Assembly: GCA_964619585.1 (NCBI GenBank)
Contig: CAZUCO010000002.1
Span: 124,001 to 188,000, forward strand
Direction of reading: 5' to 3'
Length of the DNA: 64,000 nt
Source: JASLCR01 sp964619585
Lineage (GTDB): Bacteria > Patescibacteriota > Saccharimonadia > Saccharimonadales > Saccharimonadaceae
In this document: positions 44,616-52,355 of the stretch, in pieces
Layout of the letters: each line of letters begins with the position of its first letter
Position numbering within the stretch: position 1 is the stretch's first letter
Notes under the pieces: generated by a model
The model's input: only the letters and a program-made list of their open reading frames with translations
Told to the model about the DNA's origin: nothing
The model's database searches: none
Position numbers and translations under genes: made by a program

Positions 44616-45650
44616 ATGGAATATCGACAGCTTGGAAACTCAGGCTTAAAGGTCTCTGCACTGAGTCTTGGGACTGGAACGTTTGGGGGGACTGGAGAGC
44701 TTTTCTCGAACTGGGGTACTGCTGATGTAGATGAGGCACGCTCTCTGATCGATATTGCAATCGACGCTGGCGTCAATCTATTTGATACGGCTGATGTTTA
44801 TTCTGAGGGCAATTCTGAGTCCATTCTGGGTGAGGCCTTGAGGGGGCGGCGCGACCAAGTGCTGATCTCGACAAAGACATCTTTACCGATGAATGACGGC
44901 ACTGGTGCCGGTTCTTCCCGCAGTCGACTGATAAAAGCTATTGATAATTCTTTGAAGCGCTTACAGACGGACTATATTGACGTCTTAGAGCTTCATGCCT
45001 TTGACCCCAATACGCCTATCGATGAAGTCCTCTACACGTTGGATACGCTAGTCAAAGAGGGAAAGATTCGCTATGTTGGGGTGTCAAACTTTTCTGGATG
45101 GCAACTCATGAAATCATTATCTGTAGCCGAGAAGTATGGCTACCCAAAGTATGTGGTTCAACAAGTTTACTATTCTTTGATCGGAAGGGATTTTGAACAC
45201 GAGCTTATGCCCCTAGGGAAAGATCAGGGTGTTGGTGCAATGATATGGAGCCCACTCGGGTGGGGTCGTCTAACAGGAAAAATCAGACGAGGTGAAAAAA
45301 TACCTGAAGGTAGTCGGCTACACAAGACGGCGGCCTTTGGTCCGCCTGTTGATGATGAAATTTTATTCGATGTAGTTGATATACTTGATGAAATTGCTGG
45401 AGAAACTGGAAAAACGGTGCCGCAGGTTGCAATCAACTGGCTACTCCAGCGTCCCACGGTTTCAAGTGTCATTATCGGAGCACGGAACAAGGAGCAGCTT
45501 ATGGATAATCTTGGTGCTCAAGGTTGGAACTTATCGCATGAACAGGTCGCACGCCTGGACAAGGTGAGCAAAAAAACACCTCCATATCCATACTATCCGT
45601 ATCATATTCAAGATGGCTTTAGGCAGGTAAATCCACCACTAGTTGGATAA
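44616..45650 (+). CDS. Aldo/keto reductase
   Basis: 344 residues, (beta/alpha)8 NAD(P)H-dependent oxidoreductase. Catalytic tetrad visible: Asp and Tyr in LFDTADVYSEG, Lys in LISTKTSL and His in LELHAFD. The C-terminal nucleotide motif is SSVIIGARNKEQL. Similar to the YajO/YccK or voltage-gated-channel-beta-like groups; substrate unknown. ATG 44616 follows GGAGG by 4 nt. Its end overlaps the convergent HTH gene by 12 nt. Confidence 0.92.
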   Translation: MEYRQLGNSGLKVSALSLGTGTFGGTGELFSNWGTADVDEARSLIDIAIDAGVNLFDTADVYSEGNSESILGEALRGRRDQVLISTKTSLPMNDGTGAGSSRSRLIKAIDNSLKRLQTDYIDVLELHAFDPNTPIDEVLYTLDTLVKEGKIRYVGVSNFSGWQLMKSLSVAEKYGYPKYVVQQVYYSLIGRDFEHELMPLGKDQGVGAMIWSPLGWGRLTGKIRRGEKIPEGSRLHKTAAFGPPVDDEILFDVVDILDEIAGETGKTVPQVAINWLLQRPTVSSVIIGARNKEQLMDNLGAQGWNLSHEQVARLDKVSKKTPPYPYYPYHIQDGFRQVNPPLVG

Positions 45651-45938
45651 TAGGGTAGAAAGTACACCGGGGAACTTTTGCTCGATTTCATCAAGTCGAA
45701 TAGTGTTCAGGCAGTCTCTGCCATGTTTGTCGGAGTGTATAACCCCTCCTTCACGCAGGATCTTGAAGCAATGAGATCGGGTCGATACGGCTAGATTAGT
45801 CATACCTTTGACAGCCTGGGTGCATGTAAGAGGGCTATTTGAGTTATAAATTGCTTTTGCAATCGTAAGTCTATTTGTGTCTCCAAGTGCATGAAGAATT
45901 GATGCAAGTGAAATATTGTTTATCGGTGGATGCTCCAT
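45639..45938 (-). CDS. ArsR-like winged-helix regulator
   Basis: 99 residues: SILHALGDTNRLTIAKAIYN, then NLAVSTRSHCFKILREGGVIHSDKHGRDCLNTI, the recognition helix and wing of ArsR-type repressors. No metal-binding Cys pair typical of ArsR/SmtB is evident. Its convergent placement with the reductase makes it the most obvious candidate for the 44562-44602 operator, though TetR next door is an alternative. Confidence 0.8.
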   Translation of the reverse strand: MEHPPINNISLASILHALGDTNRLTIAKAIYNSNSPLTCTQAVKGMTNLAVSTRSHCFKILREGGVIHSDKHGRDCLNTIRLDEIEQKFPGVLSTLLSN

Positions 45939-46020
45939 ATATTCTAAGTAAACAGGTATTTTGCCTGAAGATCAAGGATAAGATAATGCAGTGATTGCAC
46001 TATTATTCTGCCCTCTAACA

Positions 46021-46029
46021 TGATACAGT
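46021..46029 (+). promoter_or_regulatory. Extended -10 box of the TetR gene
   Basis: TGATACAGT ends exactly 6 nt before the ATG at 46036, predicting a leaderless mRNA. Confidence 0.6.
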
Positions 46030-46035
46030 CTTCAT

Positions 46036-46641
46036 ATGAGTCAGAAACTTGGGTTACGCGAACGCAAGAAACAACAGACACGAGATGCACTTTTAGAGAG
46101 TGCAATGAAACTATTCACTGAAAAGGGTTACCGAGCTACATCAATCGAAGAAATTACTGGCAATGCTAACTACGCACCACGGACGTTTTTCTTGCATTTT
46201 TCCTCCAAGGAAGATATTCTTTTTCCGCACAACAAAGAGCTAATTGAAGATTTGAAAGAAGTATTTATGAATCGCGGCGATACCCCTGCTCTCGGTGCGT
46301 TTAAACAATGGCAACTTGAAGCGGTGGTGCCAAAGCTGACGGCGTATCGTGAATACGATGAAATGTCGCGCCAGCTTATGGCAAAATCAGAGTCGCTGCG
46401 TGCACGTCAAAAGATGGAAATAGACAAGATCGAAGACCTTCTTGCTCTTGAGCTTGCAAAAGACAGAGGCTCTGACCCGACGGATCTCACATCACGAGTG
46501 ATTGCTGCGACAACGATCGCTATCTTTACGGTACTCTATCGCTACGGTATGTCTGAACTCTCTCGTGAGGAGATTATTGCTGCAATCGATGAGTCAATAT
46601 TGTTTATCAAAAACGACCTTGTAACGCACGCCCTTAACTAG
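46036..46641 (+). CDS. TetR/AcrR family transcriptional regulator
   Basis: 201 residues. N-terminal HTH: RDALLESAMKLFTEKGYRATSIEEITGNANYAPRTFFLHFSSKEDILF. The C-terminal ligand-binding region is helical and resembles the MftR-like C-terminal domain group. Ligand and targets unknown; the neighbouring reductase is a possible target. Confidence 0.9.
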   Translation: MSQKLGLRERKKQQTRDALLESAMKLFTEKGYRATSIEEITGNANYAPRTFFLHFSSKEDILFPHNKELIEDLKEVFMNRGDTPALGAFKQWQLEAVVPKLTAYREYDEMSRQLMAKSESLRARQKMEIDKIEDLLALELAKDRGSDPTDLTSRVIAATTIAIFTVLYRYGMSELSREEIIAAIDESILFIKNDLVTHALN

Positions 46642-46656
46642 GACGGCCTTGTATAG

Positions 46657-47211
46657 CTAGTTGACTTGCTTATTCAGAAAACGCGTCGCAAGGTAAAGTC
46701 CAGTAATTGTTTGACCGTCATTGATCTCGCCACGCTCAATCATCTCATCGATTTCTTCCAGCGAAACAAATTGTCCCTGGCTAATAAGATCTTTGTCATC
46801 GGCCTCAATACTTTGTCCAAATGACAGATCTTCAGCTAAGTAGACTGCCATTTTTTCTGTCATAAGACCGTTGCATACTCGAGTCTTACCAAGTAGGGTC
46901 CATTTATTAGCGGTGATGCCTGTTTCTTCGGTGAGTTCACGCTTTGACGCAGTTTCCGCTTCTTCACCTTCGCCACCGCCACCAGGAAGCTCCCAATTCC
47001 AAGACGAGTCAGGGTAGCTAAATGTATGGATAAGAAAGAGTTCACCACGGTCATTACGAACAACGACCATGACAGAATCTTTTGACTCCATAAGCCCATA
47101 AATACCCTCAGATCCATCTGGTCTGAGGACTTTATCTTCTCGTATCTTGATCCATGGATTTTGATAAACGATCTTAGAGGCCAAAGTCTTCCACGGATTT
47201 TCACTAGACAT
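46657..47211 (-). CDS. Nudix hydrolase, ADP-ribose pyrophosphatase-like
   Basis: 184 residues. Nudix box GGGGEGEEAETASKRELTEETGI (read as G-x5-E-x7-REL-x2-EE-x-G), preceded by WNWELPGG. The N-terminal strand region (NPWIKIREDKVLRPDGSEG) is as in ADP-ribose pyrophosphatases. An extended -10 (TGCTATTAT, complement of 47218-47226) lies 6 nt before the ATG. Confidence 0.88.
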   Translation of the reverse strand: MSSENPWKTLASKIVYQNPWIKIREDKVLRPDGSEGIYGLMESKDSVMVVVRNDRGELFLIHTFSYPDSSWNWELPGGGGEGEEAETASKRELTEETGITANKWTLLGKTRVCNGLMTEKMAVYLAEDLSFGQSIEADDKDLISQGQFVSLEEIDEMIERGEINDGQTITGLYLATRFLNKQVN

Positions 47212-47285
47212 ATATCTATAATAGCAAAAATAGAACTATCCGACAGAGATCATCTATCGGATAGTTGATAATGCATGTTAAGCGC

Positions 47286-47390
47286 CTAGGCGGCTTGCTT
47301 TGTTCGCGAATTTCTTTGATTGTTTGATTTCAGTTTTTTCTTTCGAGCTCGCTTTATATCGGCGCTATGACGATTTCTCTTTTTTGCCAT
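47286..47390 (-). CDS. 34-residue highly basic protein
   Basis: Short frame MAKKRNRHSADIKRARKKKL... with 15 Lys/Arg/His in 34 residues and a TAG stop. GAGGT lies 9 nt upstream of the ATG and a TACAAT -10 candidate is at the complement of 47423-47428. Composition suggests an RNA- or ribosome-binding peptide, but it was not matched to a known ribosomal protein. Too short for standard ORF lists. Confidence 0.55.
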   Translation of the reverse strand: MAKKRNRHSADIKRARKKKLKSNNQRNSRTKQAA

Positions 47391-47437
47391 GCTTATCTAC
47401 CTCACTTTAGCTTTAGTGTTCTATTGTAGCGTAAAGT

Positions 47438-47466
47438 TGCTATTTTTACAATAATCATGGTATTAT
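47438..47466 (+). promoter_or_regulatory. Promoter of a small rightward gene
   Basis: TTGCTA (47438-47443) and TATTAT (47461-47466) spaced 17 bp, with TGG directly before the -10. Transcription would start near 47473, about 70 nt before the coding-like frame at 47543. Confidence 0.45.
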
Positions 47467-47542
47467 AGTGCATAAGCATGTGCTCACTTACCTCATAATT
47501 TATCAAGGTACGCTGCTTCGTAAACCATAAAGGAGCAGGGAT

Positions 47543-47776
47543 ATCGATACACGAGCTACATCTTTCTCAAAGTCAGAACAAGGCGCTCTTATACGCAAAG
47601 AACTCATGAAGATGGCTAAGAGTGAGCAATATAACACTCGCACCATGTACTCAGTCTCTGATACGAATGGGCAGAGTTTTGTCGACAAGCACATGAAGTA
47701 TATGAGCCAGTTTCCAAATCTTGATTACAATCAGTATGTTTCAAATTTGAAGTTGATGACCAAACGGGACGAATAG
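47543..47776 (+). CDS. Small protein with possible non-canonical (ATC) start
   Basis: The frame 47543-47776 reads coding-like for 77 codons to a TAG. The only start-like position matching the AAAGGAG Shine-Dalgarno (47529-47535) is an ATC at 47543; an in-frame stop lies at 47528 and the first ATG is at 47606 (56-residue product, MKMAKSEQYNTRTMYSV...). Either translation begins at a rare codon, the gene is damaged at its 5' end, or only the short form is made. No family recognised. Confidence 0.4.
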   Translation: MDTRATSFSKSEQGALIRKELMKMAKSEQYNTRTMYSVSDTNGQSFVDKHMKYMSQFPNLDYNQYVSNLKLMTKRDE

Positions 47777-47817
47777 GCGAAAATACACATCGACACGTGA
47801 CTTGGGTGTGCAATTTA

Positions 47818-48249
47818 TCAGTACCCTACTTCAAGGTAGAGGTCGCCTCCAACGATTCCTCGTCGAATAATCTGTTCAAAGTCATCAATCACATCCTTCG
47901 GTAGAGTAGTTAGCTCAACCCAAACGAGCTCACTGCATTTCTCCGGCTCTGTATTTTTAAAGTCGTATTCCTTGTCGCGGATCACAAAAGCATATGCAAC
48001 AGTTTCACCGGCATCTGTATTCCGAGCTGCAACTCCTGCGAACTCAAGATCTTCTGGCTCAACTATGACACCAAGTTCCTCGTTGATTTCTCGTATCATC
48101 GCCTGCAGGGGTGTCTCGCCAAGCTCTATATGACCACCAGGGGGACACAGGTATCCGTCCATCCACCCAGTGTTTATGCGCCTACCAAGTAAGAGCTTGA
48201 AGTCTTTGATTACAAATACATTAACAGTTGGAATAACAAGATGTCTCAT
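47818..48249 (-). CDS. Nudix hydrolase
   Basis: 143 residues with Nudix box GGHIELGETPLQAMIREINEELGV, preceded by GWMDGYLCPPGG. MutT/NudG-like small NTP pyrophosphohydrolase; substrate unknown. Extended -10 TGCTATGAT (complement of 48256-48264) ends 6 nt before the ATG. Confidence 0.9.
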   Translation of the reverse strand: MRHLVIPTVNVFVIKDFKLLLGRRINTGWMDGYLCPPGGHIELGETPLQAMIREINEELGVIVEPEDLEFAGVAARNTDAGETVAYAFVIRDKEYDFKNTEPEKCSELVWVELTTLPKDVIDDFEQIIRRGIVGGDLYLEVGY

Positions 48250-48326
48250 AGCTATATCATAGCAAGAAATGACTCTGCAAGCCTACATGATTAATGGGCG
48301 GTGAAGAGCTGGTACAATAAAAACAT

Positions 48327-48749
48327 ATGAGTACCATCAAAACGCATGTGAATAATGCCAGTGTCGAGAACTTCATCAACTCGGTTGACGGGGAGGTAAA
48401 AAAGGCAGACGCTTTCAAACTACTCAAACTCTACAAAAAGGTGACTAGTGAAGAGCCGAAAATGTGGGGCTCGAGCATGATTGGATTCGGCAGGTACCAC
48501 TACAAATCAGAGCGTAGTCTACAAGAAGGGGACTGGCCACTGGCTGCCTTCTCTCCACGGAAGCAAAGTCTCACGCTTTATATCATGTCGGGGACTGGTG
48601 AGTATGATGACTTACTTGCCCGGCTAGGCAAGCATAAAACGAGTAAAGCCTGCCTGTATATCAACAAACTCAGTGATGTTGATATGGACGTGCTTGAGCA
48701 GCTTGTATATCGTTCATATAATGATGCTGTGAAGGAACTTTTGCAATAA
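48327..48749 (+). CDS. DUF1801 domain protein
   Basis: 140 residues: NFINSVDGEVKKADAFKLLKLYKKVTSEEPKMWGSSMIGFGRYHY, then WPLAAFSPRKQSLTLYI, a YdhG/DUF1801 pattern of unknown function. TGGTACAAT ends 8 nt upstream of the ATG, so the leader is about 2 nt. Confidence 0.85.
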   Translation: MSTIKTHVNNASVENFINSVDGEVKKADAFKLLKLYKKVTSEEPKMWGSSMIGFGRYHYKSERSLQEGDWPLAAFSPRKQSLTLYIMSGTGEYDDLLARLGKHKTSKACLYINKLSDVDMDVLEQLVYRSYNDAVKELLQ

Positions 48750-48790
48750 CCCATTAAGTCGTTCGTAACTCATAGATAGGCTTGGCATTA

Positions 48791-49207
48791 TTAATTGATG
48801 ATTTCGCCTTTGATATTTGCAAGTCTCTCACGCCAGTCCTGAAGCTCCTCGCGCGAAAGCCTTGTCCAGTCGGTTACTTCACCAATAACTTTTAAGGGCG
48901 CATCACTGCGGTATGATCGTGTCGGATTGCCAGGAAACTTTTTATCGGTGACATTTGGATCATTTTCGAACTCTCCAGTCGGCTCCACGATATAAATCCG
49001 TGCATCACCGTCTCCTTTGGCAAGCTCGGCCGCAAGGCCAGCGCCATTGACCAGTGCAGTGAAGTAGATGTGATTCATTGTGACCTCTGGTCGGTAGTTT
49101 GATTTGAAACCAGCGGTCAATAGCTCCCCAATCTTTAGGTCTGCTCTTGTTCCATGGTAGAAAGGCCCATCGTCTAATTTTCCAGAGTTGTTAAGGATAT
49201 CAGTCAT
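48791..49207 (-). CDS. arr: NAD+-rifamycin ADP-ribosyltransferase (Arr family)
   Basis: 138 residues. FYHGTRADLKIGELLTAGFKSNY, then HIYFTAL, ARIYIVEPTGEFENDPNVTDKKFPGNPTRSYRS and LKVIGEVTDW follow the Arr family closely. The His, Tyr and Asp expected in the NAD pocket are present (YHGT, IYFTA, ENDPN). Arr ADP-ribosylates rifamycins and inactivates them; other substrates are possible. Overlaps the upstream YD-repeat frame by 4 nt. Confidence 0.9.
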   Translation of the reverse strand: MTDILNNSGKLDDGPFYHGTRADLKIGELLTAGFKSNYRPEVTMNHIYFTALVNGAGLAAELAKGDGDARIYIVEPTGEFENDPNVTDKKFPGNPTRSYRSDAPLKVIGEVTDWTRLSREELQDWRERLANIKGEIIN

Positions 49208-49612
49208 ATCTTTATAGTCCTCTCGCTGGTTCTATTGCCGGCACCATCATATGATATCTCGTGTGCGGTTGGTGCACCCGGCATTCTCATGATTTTTTTG
49301 GTGCGAAGTCCACTAACGGGACTATATTCGTAATGCCAGACATCATCTGCGATATACCAGCCGCCGTTGCCATCAGGTGAGTACATTCTATTTTCGATAA
49401 CACGTCCCGCATCATCATACGTAAACTTTTTGTGATGGATCTTTTGACCATCTTCATAAACATCAACTTGCTCGATAGCCCCCTGGGTGTTGATAATACA
49501 GTAGCAAGTACCGGCCAGGTAATAATCCATCAACCTCGTCTATGCCTGTTGGCTGACCTCTCGATGAGATGTCGAGTTTTTTATACCACTTGCTAACATT
49601 CGGAGTACTCAT
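49204..49612 (-). pseudogene. YD-repeat (Rhs-like) small protein, apparently frameshifted
   Basis: The 3' frame (from TTG 49533 or ATG 49530) gives about 109 residues with YD-type repeats (FTYDDAGRVIENRMYSPDG; SYDGAGNRTSERT). The promoter (TATACT, complement of 49620-49625, 7 nt gap) instead points to ATG 49612 in another frame, giving MSTPNVSKWYKKLDISSRG...GIDEV before running out of register near 49534. A one-base shift joins the frames into about 135 residues. It may be a real frameshift, programmed shift or sequencing error. Confidence 0.55.
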
Positions 49613-49627
49613 AATTCAAAGTATATT

Positions 49628-49747
49628 CTATAGATTAATCACGATGACTATAACTATAGTGATCAACACAAGGCCAACAATACTAACAGCAAACTGCGCG
49701 GCAAAGTGTCTGACGAAGCTCAGTAAAGCAGCTATTTGATTCTTCAT
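49628..49747 (-). CDS. 39-residue single-helix membrane protein
   Basis: MKNQIAALLSFVRHFAAQF... followed by a strong hydrophobic helix (VSIVGLVLITIVIVIVINL) and TAG. TGCTATACT (complement of 49754-49762) ends exactly 6 nt before the ATG, the same architecture as larger leaderless genes here, which supports its reality. Function unknown. Confidence 0.55.
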   Translation of the reverse strand: MKNQIAALLSFVRHFAAQFAVSIVGLVLITIVIVIVINL

Positions 49748-49782
49748 ATAACAAGTATAGCAGATGAACCAAGGTACTATAC

Positions 49783-50199
49783 TTAGCGGAGAGTCTTGAT
49801 TCGCTCGGCAAGCATTTCTGCGATTTGAAGTTGTGCGAGGAACTGTTGGTGATCAGCATCAGTATGATAGGGGCTTGTAGCTGCAACCACTTCCAGGCTA
49901 GGTATCGCCTTTACGATGGAGATTGAACTTGGCTGGCGCTCAAGGAGGCGTAGGCAAGTAAAGCGGGTGATGATCGGAGAAGGTCCAAAAAGACTAACAT
50001 GATGCAGTTCACCTTCGTCCAGTGTAATCGGGTTTGATGTCACAAGATGCCTAGATTGATCCGCACCAAACAGACCCTCGCCTGGATAATAGCGATCCTC
50101 AATGCTTTGTATACCCACTTTCCTTACAAGCTGTCGAGCCCTACGAGTAGCCTCTTTCCATGTCTTCGTATCGATAACTTCCGGGTGCTGTTCTGCCAT
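49783..50199 (-). CDS. Hypothetical protein
   Basis: 138 residues, soluble, helical N-terminus (WKEATRRARQLVRKVG) and a central beta-rich part (GELHHVSLFGPSPIITRFTCLRLL). No family recognised. An AAGGAGAAG Shine-Dalgarno lies just upstream of the ATG at 50199. Confidence 0.6.
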   Translation of the reverse strand: MAEQHPEVIDTKTWKEATRRARQLVRKVGIQSIEDRYYPGEGLFGADQSRHLVTSNPITLDEGELHHVSLFGPSPIITRFTCLRLLERQPSSISIVKAIPSLEVVAATSPYHTDADHQQFLAQLQIAEMLAERIKTLR

Positions 50200-50230
50200 A
50201 CTATCTTCTCCTTAGGCAAGTTTATATAAG

Positions 50231-51103
50231 TTAATTATCTAGTAGTATATTACGCTCTGGTGCACGTTCTATCACCTCGACAGTAGCACCTACATGTATG
50301 CTTTGGCCTGGTTCAAAGACGTGCACAAGATTTTGCCCAAAGAATTCTCCGCGAGAGTCATTTACAGGATCAATACCACCGTGATGCTGACGAAGGGCTG
50401 CCGTGACTGGTCGTTCTTTTGGTAGCTCACCGACAGCTTGGTCGATATTGGGCATTGGACAACGCGCACACGCTCGCACGACAAAGGCTCGTAAGCTGCC
50501 AATCCGAATCTCTCTCCAGTAGTCTTCGTCATATGCCGACGCACCCTCTACGATGATATTTGCTCGGAATCTATCGATTGATACCGGTTCTTCCAAGTTA
50601 GTATTCAGGTCATCGAGAGATTCCTTAGATACAAGAAGGATAGGGAAGCCGTCGGCGAAACCTGTCTGCGACACGGCACCTTCAACTTGGCACTCTGGCT
50701 TGATAGTCCGAGGTTGTTTGATCTGAACAAGCCGCACATCCTTTGCTAAGTAGTCACTAAAAAACTCGCTACCCTCGGGGACTTCAATACCAGTTCCAAC
50801 TTTCTTGAAGAGCTCTATATCAAACTCCTGAGCGTCTTCATCATATTCTGTATCAAGTAGCAGATCCCCATGATTGGGAGCAGTCGCCAGGATGCTGTCA
50901 CGATCAAATTTGCAAAGAGCTGTTCGCACAAGAGCCAGCTCCGGGCTTGTTCGTTGCGTTATCATTTGACCACGGTTGCCAATCAGCATAAATGAACGAT
51001 CATATTTCAGTCCAAGTTCACCTAACTCGTGACTGCTATGGCTATATGGAGCACATGACTTGATAGGGTATACATTGATCCCTGAAACTCGTACTTCTGT
51101 CAT
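50231..51103 (-). CDS. MOSC domain protein (YcbX/mARC-like)
   Basis: 290 residues: MOSC N-terminal beta barrel (VSGINVYPIKSCAPYSHSSHELGELGLKYDRSFMLI) and C-terminal MOSC domain with a candidate molybdenum-ligand Cys in VVRACARCPMPNIDQA. Relatives bind molybdenum cofactor and reduce N-hydroxylated compounds; Moco synthesis genes are not in this window. TATAGT (complement of 51111-51116) 7 nt before the ATG fixes the start at 51103 rather than 51121. Confidence 0.88.
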   Translation of the reverse strand: MTEVRVSGINVYPIKSCAPYSHSSHELGELGLKYDRSFMLIGNRGQMITQRTSPELALVRTALCKFDRDSILATAPNHGDLLLDTEYDEDAQEFDIELFKKVGTGIEVPEGSEFFSDYLAKDVRLVQIKQPRTIKPECQVEGAVSQTGFADGFPILLVSKESLDDLNTNLEEPVSIDRFRANIIVEGASAYDEDYWREIRIGSLRAFVVRACARCPMPNIDQAVGELPKERPVTAALRQHHGGIDPVNDSRGEFFGQNLVHVFEPGQSIHVGATVEVIERAPERNILLDN

Positions 51104-51174
51104 GGCTCTAACTATATACAAGTGATGGTTAATCGGGAAGCGTAAGCTTTTTGGTGTACCGTTTTGTGCGAGAT

Positions 51175-51717
51175 TTAATAAGCTTCTAATGATCTGATTT
51201 CGGATTCCAACGTTTTGGCGGCTTGTTCTATTTCAGAATTTGAGGTAGTTCTTGTGCAAAATTGCGTAGCTATTGTGAAATAGTATAGCTTGCCATCAAT
51301 AATCTTTCCTTTGCTACCAAATATCTGCTTCATGGTTTTACCAGCATTTGGCCCCATTGTTTGCTTCTCTTCGGGATTTTCAAACCGCTGTATTATACCA
51401 AGCCATGGCGTACTGGGAGTTGTGCATTTCTTCGCTAGCTCTTCAATACTTATAATGTAGGCCGTTTGGTTTGAATTTAGCTTTAATGTATATGCTGTGT
51501 TTGAGGAAAACCTGACTTTCCAGTCTTGAAGCTCCACGTAGTTGCGGGATGATTTAGTGGATGTATTTTCAATCGGTTGCGTGGTTTCTGGGTTGGATGT
51601 CGAGGGCTCATTTTGATTCAAATTCTTAAAAAGAACATAGGTGAGCACTCCACTGATCAAAATGATTAAGATTCCTATAAGGACTATGTGAACTGAGCCA
51701 CCTTGTTTGTGCTTCAT
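51175..51717 (-). CDS. Membrane-anchored extracytoplasmic protein
   Basis: 180 residues: an N-terminal transmembrane anchor (about 9-30), a Pro/Thr/Ser/Asn linker, and a domain with two cysteines (KKCTTPSTP, QFCTRTT) that could be disulfide-bonded. No recognised family. Extended -10 TGATAGTAT (complement of 51724-51732) is 6 nt before the ATG. Confidence 0.6.
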   Translation of the reverse strand: MKHKQGGSVHIVLIGILIILISGVLTYVLFKNLNQNEPSTSNPETTQPIENTSTKSSRNYVELQDWKVRFSSNTAYTLKLNSNQTAYIISIEELAKKCTTPSTPWLGIIQRFENPEEKQTMGPNAGKTMKQIFGSKGKIIDGKLYYFTIATQFCTRTTSNSEIEQAAKTLESEIRSLEAY

Positions 51718-51751
51718 TTAAACATACTATCATGTAAAGGCGTAAGCGTCA

Positions 51752-51828
51752 TGGTACCCCGGGCTGGGTTCGAACCAGCGACCTTAGGCTTAGAAGTCCT
51801 CTGCTCTATCCAGCTGAGCTACCGGGGC
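51752..51828 (-). tRNA. tRNA-Arg (TCT)
   Basis: Cloverleaf on the minus strand: acceptor GCCCCGG/CCGGGGT, D-arm GCTC...GAGC, T-arm CTGGTTCGAACCCAG, anticodon loop CTTCTAA, anticodon TCT (AGA/AGG codons). CCA is encoded (51754-51752). The anticodon stem GAGGA/GCCTA shows only three good pairs, with mismatches at 27-43 and 31-39. Confidence 0.9.
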
Positions 51829-51903
51829 ACAAACAATATTATATAGTAAATCGGAGCCAGGCACAGTATCTGTTACGAAAAGATATCAACAGAGAAGGCT
51901 TGG

Positions 51904-52293
51904 TCAGGCCTTTTTCTTGGCTTTGCCGATAGGGCCGAGATGTGTATGATGGAATCCCTCGGTGTGTTTGAGGCCCATACCGAGTGCTCGGTCGACAAAA
52001 ATATGGAATAGCCAGATAGTCGCAACAAAGAGTTCCCAAGTTTGCCCACTGAGTATGAACAGAACTAGTAGGATAGCTGGTCCTACGAGACTGTGACCTG
52101 CATTGTATACTAGTGCACCTGCTCTTGCGTTTTGTAAGTAGCCAAACATCGATATGTCGACAAGGGGGAAAAGTATAATCAGCCACCACCAATCAAAATT
52201 AGCAACTGATACAAAAAATATTCCCGTCAGTACCGCCGCAAAAATATATTCGAGTCCAACCACACGCTTCATGATAAATGACTGTTTCTTCAT
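51904..52293 (-). CDS. DUF4260 family membrane protein
   Basis: 129 residues with four hydrophobic segments; YNAGHSLVGPAILLVL, WLFHIFVDRALGMGLKHTEGFHHTHLG is the DUF4260 signature. Function unknown. TACAAT (complement of 52301-52306) lies 7 nt before ATG 52293, so the upstream in-frame extension to 52323 is rejected. Confidence 0.85.
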   Translation of the reverse strand: MKKQSFIMKRVVGLEYIFAAVLTGIFFVSVANFDWWWLIILFPLVDISMFGYLQNARAGALVYNAGHSLVGPAILLVLFILSGQTWELFVATIWLFHIFVDRALGMGLKHTEGFHHTHLGPIGKAKKKA

Positions 52294-52355
52294 GCTTATG
52301 ATTGTACTATGAAATGAAAGCAATATGAACTTTCTTAAATGTAGTCAGCAGGGCA

